Origin: Cryptomeria japonica
Lineage: Eukaryota; Streptophyta; Pinopsida; Cupressales; Cupressaceae
Assembly: GCF_030272615.1 (NCBI RefSeq)
Contig: NC_081406.1
Location: 109,439,283 to 109,503,282 of the forward strand
DNA length: 64,000 nt
Reading direction: 5' to 3'
The notes beneath the pieces are model-generated. The model saw nothing but the letters and a program-made list of their open reading frames with translations, had not been told where the DNA came from and searched no databases. Below, in pieces: positions 1 to 10,397 of this stretch (the stretch's first letter is position 1; every line of letters starts with the position of its first letter). The position numbers and the translations under genes were made by a program.

Positions 1-1479
1 ATAGTGGTCATTTCTCTTTGATAGGTGGCTCCTACATTCTTAAGGCCGAAAGGCATGGCATTCCAACAATAGGTTCCCCATGGGCATGTGAATGTAGTCC
101 TGTTTGGATCTTTGGGGGCTATCTTGATTTGATTATAGCTTGAGAAGCCATCCATTAATGATAACATTGCATGTCCTACTGTGAGATCTACAGTGATGTC
201 TATGCTTGGAAGCATGAAGTCATCTTTAGGACAAGCTTGGTTGAGATCTCTGAATTCAGTGCAAATCCTAATGCTTTTGTCTAGCTTGGAGATAGGTACA
301 ATGTTTGAGATCCACTATGAATATTCTATAGGTCAGATAAATCCAACATCCAATAGTTTCTTCAGTTCATCTTTGACTAGCAGTGCCACTTGTGGATTCA
401 TCTTTCTGAGTTTTTGTTTGACGGGTTTGGCCCCTGGAGCTATGGATAAGTGATGCATGATGAGATCTAGATCAATGTCGGGCATGTCTGCGTATGACCA
501 AGTGAAGTTGACTTGCTTCTCTTGAAAAAATTGGTGAATTTGGTCTCTCTTGCTCGGTTAATGATTCTGCAAGATGGATGACTTTTGCTGTTTCTTGAGT
601 GCCAAGGTTGATAGATTGAGTTGGCCCAATCAAAATGGCTGATCTCTCTTGATAATGTTTGGGAAAGGTGTCAAGTCTTTCATCCTCAAGTGCCTCAAAG
701 AGGTTATTACCTTTGGATATGCCTTTTGTTTTTACTCGTTTGCGATCTAATACTACCATAGAATGGTTTTCACCATTAGATCCTTTTTTCTTTTTTCCTT
801 TATTTTTATGACTGTAAGATTTGGCAACCCCCTTTGTGAAGGTGTCGCTTGAAGATCTGCTAGTGGAACATGTTTCTAGGTTTACTGAACAAAGGTATTG
901 GACAATGGCATCATCATTACGGAAGTTGGGTAGGCTTACGTGCTCATGTTCATTCCAGTCTATGAGGTCAGGGTATACTAGTGACATTGGGTCATTTGGC
1001 AGGTTGAGGTCTGCAATCATGATGGTCATGATAGAGACATCATCATAGTTGTTTGGGATATTGGTGAGGTCTATGATATTCTCAAGGTCTTTGATGGTAC
1101 TTTCCTCGACAGTGCCTTGTTTGTATTGTCGCTGCTTGTTCTCACTAGCCTCATAGATATGTTGTGGTCTGAATTCAAACGGTCAAGATATTGAGCCTTG
1201 TACCTCATGAGAAATGGGTGTGTATGCATGGATGGTATCCACCTCAATATCTTCAGTAACATCAGAATAAATATCCCACTCATATTTATTGGAATCGGTT
1301 TCAAAATCATTGTCTTAGGTTACCTCGCTAAATCTTATAGGTATATTGTATGGTGAGAAAAGATCACTAATAATTGACACAATTTTAGTAGCTTGTTTAG
1401 ATTCGAGATCGGTGCTTGCCTGTACTCTTTGAATTTGTTCATATATTATTTCCTTTCTATGAGTAGCAATTTCTTTAGG
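1..1479 (-). pseudogene. Tat-1 pol: pre-RT linker and N-terminal reverse transcriptase (broken, cut by window edge)
   Basis: On the minus strand this continues the gag-protease frame through a hydrophilic linker (matching 15900-17290 of Tat-2). It then enters the RT fingers, with recognisable segments ADMPDID, HHLSIAPGAKPVKQKLR, KNPQVALLVK-like and CPKDDFMLPSIDITVDL. The catalytic Asp region around LMDGFSSYNQIKIAP and the segment WNAMPFGLKNVGATYQ are present, and the window ends just before the YxDD box. The frame shifts near 540 and there are stops near 320-330, so it cannot yield an intact polymerase. The original role was copying element RNA into DNA in virus-like particles. Confidence 0.85.
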
Positions 1480-2013
1480 TTATGGATCAACCTTGGTTTG
1501 ATTAGGGTTCTTGTATATAATGTACTTTCTTATAAGAAGCTCCCTCCCTTTTAATAGCGAGTTCTTCTTGTCATTTCTCATCTTCTTCATGCTTTTTGTC
1601 CTTCCTTGTCTTTTTTGCTGCTTGGCGTAGTGCTTCTTGCCATGAATCTTCGTTATATTTTTTTCTGCTTTCCATTGAAGTTTTTGATGGTGAGCTTTTT
1701 GTGCTAACGGAATATGTTGGCCATACCCAAGTCCTATTTTATCTTTTGCAAATTGTGAAGGGGGTTGTATTGGTTCTATGATGCCTTCTTGGCACTTGCC
1801 AATAGGTCCTTTTCTTTTATATCCCATTCGTTGCATGATCCAGAACCCATTACCATATTGTTCTATTGGGATTGTGACCTCTATTGTTGCTGCTCATGCT
1901 TCTTCTTCATCCTTGTAGAGCCAACTAAGGATGTCTTTATCTTTTGATTCTTCTTCTAATGTTCCTGATTGGATGAAGGCACCCTCAAAATTCTTGATGA
2001 GTTGTTTTGATGG
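1480..2013 (-). pseudogene. Tat-1 post-protease segment with G-patch-like motif
   Basis: In frame with the upstream protease. A glycine-rich motif at about 1870-1710 reads GNGFWIMQRMGYKRKGPIGK, followed by an acidic/proline stretch and GLGYG. Spacing and glycines resemble a G-patch RNA-binding module. It is followed by a highly basic KHYAKQQKRQGRTKS-type stretch and ends at a stop at 1480. The same module occurs in the same place in Tat-2 (17640-17700), so it is a conserved part of the polyprotein. G-patch domains next to protease are known from some retroviruses; a role in RNA binding or RT activity here is inference. One extra in-frame stop lies near 1905. Confidence 0.65.
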
Positions 2014-2955
2014 CTATCTTGATGTAGATGGTAAACAATGTGATCTAGGGGATAGAGTTTCAAAATAATACTCTCCGATTCCGTTGTCCTTGATATGTAG
2101 CTGCCTCTCAAAGTCTAGAGATAAAGACTTGAATTTTTCCTGATTGTTTGATGGTGAAGCTTCTCTGTTGTGTGGTACTAGGACATCTTGCACTGCTTTC
2201 AATGTGTTACAATATTGAGAAGTATTGGTGTCTACTGAAATGGTGATTTCTTGTCCATCAAAAGGAAATTTGATGCATTGGTGATAGGTGGAAGATATGA
2301 CTTGCATTTCATGGATCCAAGGGCGACCTAAGAGTATATTGTAGGACAAGTCTATATACAAGACTTGGCAAACCATTTCTTTTAGCACTGGTCCCACTTG
2401 AATAGGTAGGAATACCACACCTTTTGATGATCTTTCTTCATCATCATAGGCCTTGATGGTGATTCTTCTTTTTTGATCAATAGCTTTCTCAGAGAAACCC
2501 AATGCACAAAGGAGTTTTAGAGTACAAATATTTAAACTTGCTCCTCCATCTATAAGTACTCTTTTAACCTGATGTTTATAGACTAATGCTTCAATGTGCA
2601 ATGGGGTATTATGAGGATGATTTAAAGAGATGTCATCATGCTCTGAGAATGATAAGATATGAGGTACAACCAAATGTGCCACCATAGCTTTGAATCTATC
2701 CAGGTCCAAATTGGGTGGTACCACAGTGTCAAGAACTTTCTCCAAAATGTCTTTGTGAGCTGGTGAGATTCTCAATAGCTCTAAGATGGAGATTTGAGCT
2801 TGTATCCTTTGTAGTTTGTCCATAAGACTATATAGAGTGTTGGGGGGAGGACTTGATGTTTTAGATGTGCTCCCCTCAAGGACATACTTTTGCACTCTTG
2901 TTGTCACATTCACCGGTGCATGTTCTTGTTTATTCTTAATTGTGATGACATTCAC
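2014..2955 (-). pseudogene. Tat-1 aspartic protease region of gag-pol
   Basis: A retropepsin-like domain with active-site segment VLIDGGASLNICTLKLL, followed by the flap-side ITIKAYDDEERSSKG and the C-terminal DLSYNILLGRPWIHEM, where the ILLGRPW motif is typical of retrotransposon proteases. The frame is the same as gag, separated by a single TAG near 2956. The 313-residue stretch is otherwise open and ends in a stop at 2014. The active-site triplet is D-G-G, not D-S/T-G, as also in Tat-2. The enzyme would cleave the gag-pol polyprotein during particle maturation. Decayed only by stops. Confidence 0.85.
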
Positions 2956-4761
2956 CTAATTTTCAGCAAATGAGATGTGGTTGATTACATTGTCATAGAT
3001 GTGGTTAATACAAGCTCCTTTGTTGTCAGATATGGATGTTCCTCCCTTGTTGTAAATGGGGAGGGGATCTTTGAATGTCATGTGGTCATTGTTGGTCTTA
3101 TGGCCATTCACTGTCATGTCTCCCTTTTCTAGTAAATATTCAACCAAGTTTTTCAACCTCATGCAATCATTTGTGCGATGTCCCTTGTTGCGATGATATT
3201 CAAAAAAATGTGAATCATTCCACCATGATGGCTTAACTTGGGGTTCATAGTCACATATGGGGGGTAATGAAATAACTTTGTTCATCAACAATCCTTGAAA
3301 TGCTGATTGAAGGGATTGCCCCAATGGTGTAAAAGTCCTTTTATAAAATGAGGGTTTGGTGTAACCCCCTTCATTTTTGTTTCCTTGGTTGTTGCTAGTG
3401 TTGCCTTGATTTTTGTGCTGGTAGTTGTCGTTGTTGTTTGGATTCCTATTTTGTTGATTATTGTTGGGAGGTGTAACACCTGATAGGTTGAGAACCGGTT
3501 GCTTGGGTTTGAAATTGTCCACTACACCACCATTAACCACTTTCTTGTTTTTATTCCAAAATTTAGACTTGTATGAGTTATTGTAGGTGTTATTACTGGA
3601 TGAGTTAGGACCTTCATTGGTGAACTTCAAGGTCCCCTTTTGGATTGAGGCCTCTTCCACTTGGATGCCATTTTCTATGAGCTTTTGGAAACTAGGTAGA
3701 CATTGCAATTTTAGTTGATAACACATTTCAGTATTCAAATTGTTTATAAATATTTCCATTTTCTCCTTTTTAGGCACATCACGGGGATACCTCAAGACCA
3801 TGTGCCTCGATCTTTATAGGAATACCATGAATCTCTCATTGGATTTTTGCTTTGTGTTACATAGATCAAGCACAGTAACCTCATGTTGGATATTATACAA
3901 GTATTGTGAAATACATTTATTCACCAACTCATAAAATGATCTTATAGGAGATGTGAGTTTAGAGAGCCATTCCATGGTTTGACCTCCCAAGCTTCTTGGA
4001 AATAACCTCATCATATAGGTGTCGTTGTGGGCAAACTCAAAGCTCATGGTCCAGAACTCCCTAATGTGATCATGAGGATCACTCCCTCCATCATACTTGT
4101 GATATTGTGGGATACTTGAGTTCAGTGGAAAAGGCACCATGTTCAGCCTTCTATCAAAGGGGTAGGGACAAATATTCTCTAAGGAATATCTTGTAGTGGT
4201 CCCTTGTTGCATGTCTCTCATTTGTTGTTGCAAGGCTTGGAGTTGTTGGGTAATGAGGTTCAAAGGAGCATCATTTTTGTTGCCTCCTTTATGGTTGGCT
4301 CTTCTTCTTTCACCATTGTTACCTTGACCTTGGTTGTTACCTTAATTTTGGTCTTGGTTATTGTTGTTGTTTTGACGCTGGTTATCTTTACCTTGGTCAT
4401 TGTCATGCCTACCTTGATCATCATCATTTTCCCAATCTTCATCAAAGATATAATATTTTTATTTTGTGCGTGGAATCCTTTTGTTGGTGTTGCTAGGAAT
4501 TTCCGTATCAAAATCCTCAGGAATTTTCACCCCTTTGCTATTAGGCATAAGAAGGTACTTTTGCTTGTCACTTTCTATGAGTCTTTCCATAAGCTTTTGG
4601 AAATAAGCATTTTGTTGGCATTGTTGTATGAGTTCATCGGTGATTTATTCTTCTTTCCTATGGGCATACTCATAAAAGGGGTTAGGTTCTCTAAAACCCA
4701 TACTTGACTCTGGTTGAGGATCTCACTCTTTGTTCTTCCTAGATATTGTGTTGGCAGCCAT
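2956..4761 (-). pseudogene. Tat-1 gag (retrotransposon gag domain plus CxxH...GHxxxxC knuckle)
   Basis: Start chosen at the ATG at 4761 (MAANTISRK), just inside the boundary of the Tat-2 insertion. The frame runs unchanged to protease. Residues of the central gag domain are clear: ICPYPFDRRLNMVPFP, KYDGGSDPHDHIREF and SLGGQTMEWLSKLTSPI. A low-complexity Asn-rich linker and a zinc-binding segment (HFFEYHRNKGHRTNDCMRLK, whose leading Cys is replaced) follow. At least six in-frame stops (for example near 4718, 4648, 4343 and 3814) inactivate it. Gag forms the virus-like particle and packages element RNA. Closely paralogous to Tat-2 gag. Confidence 0.9.
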
Positions 4762-4842
4762 TGATTTGTTGTTTAATAAAACTCTTCCATTACAAACGGG
4801 ATTTGTTCTTCTTCCTCTTCTCTTAAAGGGGTTGGTGGTTCC

Positions 4843-6297
4843 TGTATGCGGGAAAAGCGGGTCGATAGAACTTGAAATGTGAAAAATGGAGTTCTAGGGA
4901 GCCTTGCTCACACACCCACAAGACTTCTTGGTGCAAGCTATGGAGTCATGAAGTCTGGCTCAGCTTCCCAAGGTTGGTTCCATGGTTCTCTATCTCACAA
5001 GGTCCCTCAAACCGATGTCTTTGCTCTTAGATCACTGAGAAAAGTGGTTTAGGGATGACAAATGCAAGAACGAGGGATGCTTGGTTTGATTTTAAGATGA
5101 GATGCATCCTAAGCTAGGCATGATCCTATAAATGCAATAAACTAGTTATAAGATAACAAGATTAGTAAACAAGACTATCCTAGCATGCTATATTAGTCTA
5201 TGATTAAGCTAAATGATAAGGAACATACTCTAAACATGCATATTTAGATTAATTCCCATTTAAAAGAGAGGCTAAATGATGAGCATAAATGATATATGAA
5301 AGCTTGAATGGATTTTAGTATAAGTGTGATGCTAAAGACTTGGATGATGAAAATGGAGGAATGAGAGCTCTATTTATAGAAAAAATAGGGAAATGAATGG
5401 TTAGGATTGAAAGAGGCAATCAAGGGTTGAGTTTGAAAGTTGGGAATCCATGTTTGCAATTGGCACCAATGAAATGGTGACAATTATCAACATAAGGTTG
5501 GTTGAGAGGAGATGTAAGAAGCATTAAATGCTTGAGAAGACCTCATGGTTACCCTAGTGGTTAAGGGTTAAGGTTAAGTTAGGGTTATCCAATAGATAAA
5601 GCTTTTATCCAAAGGATAAACTCTTGTGCAAAGGTTTAAGGATAACCATGGTCAAAGCAATAAATTCTTGATGAGACCCTTGGGTTACATGGAAGTTGAG
5701 TTTATGGAAATTCTTTAACCATGCTAAAGGGTTGAGTTAACCATTAATGGTTATGAAGACTTTGGGGACAAATTTGTAAGAGTCCTTCCAAATTTGGGGG
5801 TAATGGATAAAGGCTTTAATGCTTTTAGAAGACTTTACTCCAAATTTGAGAAGTGACCTCCTCAAATTTAGGGAAAGGGGATAATGAATGGGTTTGGGTT
5901 AATTAATTAGGATTAGATGGATTCTAGAAGAAAATAGGAAGAGGGTTAGGATGCAAGTGGGAGGTGTAGGATTTTGCAAGTGGATGAAGGGATAATAGGT
6001 TTTAATTGAATAAAATGGATTTAATTCAATTTGGTTGCAAATGGGGAAATTAAATAAATTAGATTTATTTAATTTAGGATAACTATTTTAATTAAATTTG
6101 AATCTAATTAAAAGGTGGATAGGGGATTTAATTGAATAAAATGATTTATTCTTTTAAAGAGGTATAGTGAATTTAATTGAGTATTTTAATTAATTAAATA
6201 GAGGAATGCGGGTAATTTAATTAAATTGGATTTAATTAAATAGAGAAATGAATATAAAATATTCATTTAGGAATATGGTCATTTTTATACGTCTACA
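4843..6297 (-). repeat. Tat-2 3' LTR (1455 bp)
   Basis: Plus-strand reading starts tgtatgcggg and ends gtctaca, so the element-sense LTR begins TGTAGACG and ends CGCATACA. Exactly the same length as the 23317-24771 copy. The part near 5880-6290 is very AT-rich with repeated ttaatt words (U3 in element sense), and a TATA box lies near 5375. Confidence 0.95.
5371..5380 (-). promoter_or_regulatory. TATA box of Tat-2 3' LTR
   Basis: Minus strand reads TCTATAAATA just before GAGCTC. The same box occurs in the 5' LTR and in the inverted LTR fragment (near 12200). It would direct transcription leftward; in the 3' LTR this would run out into Tat-1. Confidence 0.6.
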
Positions 6298-6315
6298 TTT
6301 TGCCCCTCTTTGAAG
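6298..6315 (-). other. Tat-2 polypurine tract
   Basis: Minus strand reads TCAAAGAGGGGCAAAA directly followed by the LTR start TGTAGACG. A purine run abutting the 3' LTR is the plus-strand priming site and confirms the minus orientation. Confidence 0.8.
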
Positions 6316-6620
6316 TGACGTGCGTGCACATGTTATTTCAAAGAAAATGATGTGTCATTGTGATTTTATGATCAATGTTGTTTTTATGGATTTTCATGTC
6401 ATGCCCCACATTTGATGTGTGATGGTGATAATGCTCCCTCAGGAGATAAATCAAAATTTTGGAAAATTTGATTTGATTTGATAATTGTGTTTGCTATGCA
6501 AAATTTTGGCTAGGTGGAATGTTTAAATTGATTCATCTCCCGATAATTGATGTGTGTGAGGGTATGAGGGAGACCGTGAGCAAATTTCATGCTCATTTCC
6601 CTAACCCTAATTTTGTTTTA

Positions 6621-6633
6621 CCCTATAAAAGGG
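6621..6633 (+). promoter_or_regulatory. Core promoter of the antisense PMD gene in Tat-2
   Basis: The plus strand reads ccctataaaaggg, a strong TATA box, about 80 bases upstream of an ATG at 6705, with a transcription start expected near 6655. It lies just inside the 3' end of Tat-2 and points opposite to gag-pol, so the antisense gene would not need the LTR promoter. The related region near 60530 in Tat-3 has a weaker TATA-like stretch in the matching position. Confidence 0.65.
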
Positions 6634-6867
6634 AAAAAGTGCATTCTTTTATCTCATTTGTGCTTGTTGACCTTGGAGAAAGAGACTTTTAGAGAGAAGA
6701 CAAAATGCCTATTCCCTATTCTATGCATCGATTCGAGCGCGTTCGAAGGTATCGGAGGCCTGCCGCGTATGGACCACCGGTAAGTCAACCCTTTTGGCAT
6801 CTTTTTGATTTTTAATTTGATCATTTTTGGTCAGTTTTTGATTTTTGAAATGTGGTTTTCATGTTTT

Positions 6868-7325
6868 GGCGCATAGGAGTCTTAGTTTAGCGCATACGAA
6901 AAATTTCGTAGTGCATAGGGTTGCAATTTGGGGTAGCGTCTGAAAATATTTAGGGTAGTGCATGAAGTTTTTAGGTTAGCGCATGGCCTTAGGTTAGCGC
7001 ATGAGGGACATAAGGTAGGATTAGGGTTAAAAGGGTAGCGCATCGGGTAAACCTAGTGCATAGGGTCCACAGGGTGTCGCATGGGCAGAGGGATGTAGTG
7101 TGCAGGTTAGACCTAGCACATAGGGTTAAATAGGTAGTGCAGATGTGGGATAGTTTAGTGCATGGGTCAGGTTTAGCGCTTAGGGTAGATTAGTTGGCGC
7201 ATGGAGAAAAAAGGGTAGCGTGTAGAGTTAGTCTAGCGCATAGGGTAGATAGGATAGCACGTGGAGAAAACAGGGTAGTGCGTAGAGTTAGTCTAGCGCA
7301 TAGCCAAATTTAATTAGCGCATGCA
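6868..7325 (+). repeat. Array of about 22 degenerate TAGCGCAT words
   Basis: The core word tagcgcatagg (variants tagtgcat, tagcacat, tggcgcat) recurs about every 15-24 bases, for example at 6889, 6909, 6956, 6977, 6995, 7036, 7054, 7157, 7234, 7294 and 7315. The words are better conserved than the spacers, so this is not a simple tandem duplication. The same word, on the minus strand, fills two stretches of the gag-pol leader (21244-21480 and 22958-23222). Confidence 0.85.
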
Positions 7326-7545
7326 GTAGGTTTTACAAGATAGGATGTTTTTTGAATGTAGAAAATTACATAGGATAAGGTCAGTTTTGCCTAGGGAGGT
7401 GGAATGTTTTTGATAGTTTGTCCAATATGAGTACTGATATAACTTGGTTTGATTTGCGATTTTTCAAGTTATTGATGTAGATATTAATGTGTTTTTGATC
7501 GAACCTTGATTTGATTTGCATTGTTTCAAGTTAATATGTGTGGAG

Positions 7546-7752
7546 CTTGAATTGTGTTACAAGCTGATATGAATATGGAACTTGAGTTGTGTTACAAGTT
7601 GATATGGGTTGGAAACTTGAGTTGTTTTACAAGCTGATATAGGTGGGAAACTTGAATTGTTTTACAAGTTTATGTGATGTGGAGACTTGAGTTGTTTTAC
7701 AAGTTTTGATATGGTTTTTGAAAACTTGAGTTGTGTTACAAGTTGATATGGA
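7546..7752 (+). repeat. Minisatellite, about six 34-39-bp units
   Basis: Units built on cttgagttgtgttacaagtt and gatatg start at about 7546, 7580, 7615, 7650, 7686 and 7725, with degenerate units extending left to 7441 and right to about 7800. It lies inside the predicted intron, before the acceptor. Confidence 0.75.
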
Positions 7753-9813
7753 ATGATATGATGTGGAACTTGATTAGATTTGCAAAATGTTTCAAGGTTT
7801 TGATGTGATTTTGATTTTGATGTCTTTGTTTTGATGAGGAAACTGATATTGGACCTGTGTTGCTCTTTGACAGGAGCGATTGGGAGTGGTTCAGTCATGC
7901 AAGCGATTCCCCAAACCATGGGCATTGATACTACAGTTGGCATAGGCTGACTTAGATGTTATTGAGAGATGTGGCTTGTCATCTTTACTACTGGATATGC
8001 TTCGGTTCACTATGAACTGGGGTTTACTTACAACGCTCGCAGAGAGATGGCATAGTGATATGAACACCTTCCACTTTGCCAAAAGTGAGATGACGGTTAC
8101 CCCTGAGGACTGTTACAGGATATTGCGGATTCTCATAGCAGGTGCATTATTGTCATATGAACAGACTGAGGAGGGTGGGACAGAGGCACTACGGTGCATA
8201 TTTCATGATGAGACAGTGTGTGGGTATGAGATCCCTTGGTAGGAGTTCTTGGATCTGGACTATGCACCTCTTCCGTCAGTACTAGCAGGTTTTATAGGTG
8301 GATTCCTATGTCCCAACTGTAGGTCGAAGGGATTTTCTGTAGGTTGGGGATTGGTGCTTGAGGAGATGGTGACACAGGGCCGGAGGTTTGCGTGGGGATC
8401 AGCCATGTTAGCTCATTTATACAGGGATTTACATGAGGTGGTATACCTAGGTTACGGTAGTTTGTCAGCTAGCGTGACACTCCTACAGGTATGGTGTTGG
8501 GAGCACATTCCAGTAGCTAGGCCACTAGTGGATAGAGATAGGCCTGTTGGGTGGGCATATGCATATGGATATAGGGGGCTAGTTGTCCAGCTTAAGCTAG
8601 ACAAACTTGAGCACTGAAGGAGGGTGTTAGATGACATCGATACGGTCATCTAGCGATTGTATATAGATTGCGAGGTCTAGGCTGAGGATGGGCTGGAGAT
8701 GCCTTATGTTTTTATGAGTCAGCTTTTGATAGGGTGGACGCCCTTTGTGATCGAGAGATTTTAGGTTGGCAGAGTTTTGCGGCAGTATGGTCGGCAGCAG
8801 GGGATACCACAAGGGACCTGCTTGTATGCGCGCCAGAGGCATGATATACTAGATTGGGGTCCAACTATTGATAGTGGAGCAGCTGTAGAGGAGTTCTCCA
8901 GCTTGGCGGGCCAGATATGGGACTATGCTCCTGAGATACTAGATGTTGGGATGACACATGAGTTCACTGATTTGTTTGCAGCTCGTGCTATGGCTAGGAT
9001 ATCAGATCCTGAGGAGATGCGGCCTGCCTTTGATGATGACGAGGATGAGGCAGGGGGAGATGGTGATGAGGGAGATGATGAAGGTGGAGGAGGACGATGA
9101 GGGAGAGGAGATAGAGGTAGAGATGGGGGTGATAGGGGAGTGCGAGTGGAGAGAGCAGTTTGATGAGCTATGATAGACAGAGGGAGAGGAGGGGTGGTGA
9201 TCGAAGTAGAGGAGGAGGGGAGAGTGGTAGAGGTGATAGCAGTAGTGCGAGGGACTGATGAGTGGAGACGACTAGCATAGAGGAGGAGGACTAATGAGTT
9301 ACCTCCACCAGCACCGAGGACAGGCAGAGGGATAGGGGTACCCCTTCACAGGTGCCCCTACGGGTCTGGATCCTGACGCACGTGGAAGACGCCCAGATCA
9401 AGACCCTACAGTTGACAATATAGCAACTGTAGGCACAACTATTGATGCAGCAACGTCAGATTACCTAGCTGACCCTAGAGTGTGATACTGAGATAAAGCA
9501 ACGAGGTTGAGCAGAGGAGCTGGTAGGGAGTGTGTAGAGAGCAGCAACAGGTGGTCTGATGAGGGACATTATGAGAGAGCTATGTTTGAGAGTCAAGGAG
9601 GCGGAGTACTATCGACATCACTATGAGGACGCGGTGCCCAGGGAGCGCAGAGTGTAGAGCTTTATGCAGTCAAGATCGAGTCGATCTCGAGAGACTGGGT
9701 CACGGTCAGAGAGAAGAGGCGTGACGGGGCCTTCGAGACAGGATCCTCCTGGAGATCCAAGGGCTGGGACATCAGCGGCGGGACCATCCCCCTTAAGAGA
9801 TAGTCATACTTGA

Positions 9814-10018
9814 GAGACAATGTTTCTATTGTATTTTGGATCATTGTTTTGTACGGGGCACAGACATGACAAATTTTGTACATTTTTTGATCATTTTTGA
9901 TATATATATATGACACCATTTTCTTTGGTCATGTGATGTATGTTCTATATGTTTTTACTTTACTTTATGATGATGCAATGCTTAGATAGATGATATGATG
10001 CATGATGTAAATGTATGA
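9814..10018. other. 3' flank of the PMD gene, no coding signal
   Basis: AT-rich sequence after the PMD stop, with a (ta) run near 9900-9911 and several atgatg words. It probably holds the 3' untranslated region of the antisense gene. No clear AATAAA was seen. Confidence 0.4.
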
Positions 10019-10271
10019 TGTGAGATGTATCTTGAAAATGAGATGTATGATTTGATATGCTGTGAGATGTATCTTGAAAATGAGATGTATGATTTGATAT
10101 GCTGTGAGAGGTATTTTGAAAATGAGATATATGATTTGATATGCTTGTGAGATGTATCTTGAAAATGAGATGTATGATTTGATATGATATGAGACGTATT
10201 TTGAAAATGAGATGTATGATTTGATATGCTATGAGATGTATCTTGAAACCGAGATGTATGATTTTATATGC
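10019..10271 (+). repeat. Minisatellite, six 42-bp units
   Basis: Units of the form tgtgagatgtatcttgaaaa plus tgagatgtatgatttgatatgc repeat six times with few changes, starting near 10019, 10061, 10103, 10145, 10188 and 10230. It lies between the tail-to-tail ends of the PMD gene and gag-pol. Confidence 0.85.
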
Positions 10272-10372
10272 AACCAATTGTAAAATGATATGCAACTAAT
10301 TGTAAAAATGATATGCAACTAACTATAAAATGATATGCAACTACTTGTAAAATGATATGCAACTAATTGTTT
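10266..10372 (+). repeat. Minisatellite, four to five units of about 22 bp
   Basis: Units of the form atatgcaactaattgtaaaatg follow directly on the 42-bp array and share its atatgc edge. They end at the left edge of the duplicated segment. Confidence 0.8.
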
Positions 10373-10397
10373 TTGGAGCATCCTCATTCTTTATTTG

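Larger units (their letters stand above)
6780..7873 (+). other. Predicted intron of the antisense PMD gene (1094 bp)
   Basis: The donor is ccg|gtaagt at 6780 and the acceptor ttgacag ends at 7873. Both exons stay in phase 0 across it. The interior is non-coding and repeat-rich: a TAGCGCAT-type word array in the first half and a 34-39-bp minisatellite in the second half. Splicing is inferred from sequence only. Confidence 0.65.
6705..9813 (+). pseudogene. Antisense plant mobile domain (PMD) gene in Tat-2: exon 1 6705-6779, exon 2 7874-9813
   Basis: Exon 1 (25 codons, Arg-rich, with RFERVRRYRRPAAYG) ends at a perfect GTAAGT donor. Exon 2 starts after TTTGACAG and joins in phase 0. Exon 2 carries the PMD signature: LAERWHSDMNTFHF, SEMTVTPEDCYRIL, then VLAGFIGGFLCPNC, RRFAWGSAMLAHLYRDL and LLQVWCWEHIP. 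An acidic tail (DDDEDEAGGDGDEGDDEGG) follows, and in a shifted frame a Ser/Arg tail (RSSRSRETGSRSERRG) ends at 9811-9813. One frame runs from 7874 to 9100, broken by six stops (TAG at 7943, 8240, 8651, 8678, 8762; TGA at 8615), all reachable from CAG or CGA by C-to-T. PMD occurs in transposons and in host MAIN/MAIL proteins linked to silencing; its role in the element is unknown. Confidence 0.8.

Noticed and set aside
181-453. Plus-strand 90-codon ORF
   Set aside because: Lies opposite Tat-1 RT; the minus strand has recognisable RT motifs, so this is a shadow frame.
4260-4707. Overlapping plus- and minus-strand ORFs across the gag N-terminus
   Set aside because: Hydrophobic or Lys/Thr-rich shadows of the Asn/Gln-rich gag linker; the gag frame is continuous with the capsid domain.
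6868-7325. Word array considered as a CRISPR array
   Set aside because: Eukaryotic context; words of 8-11 bases are degenerate and spacers are not of constant length.
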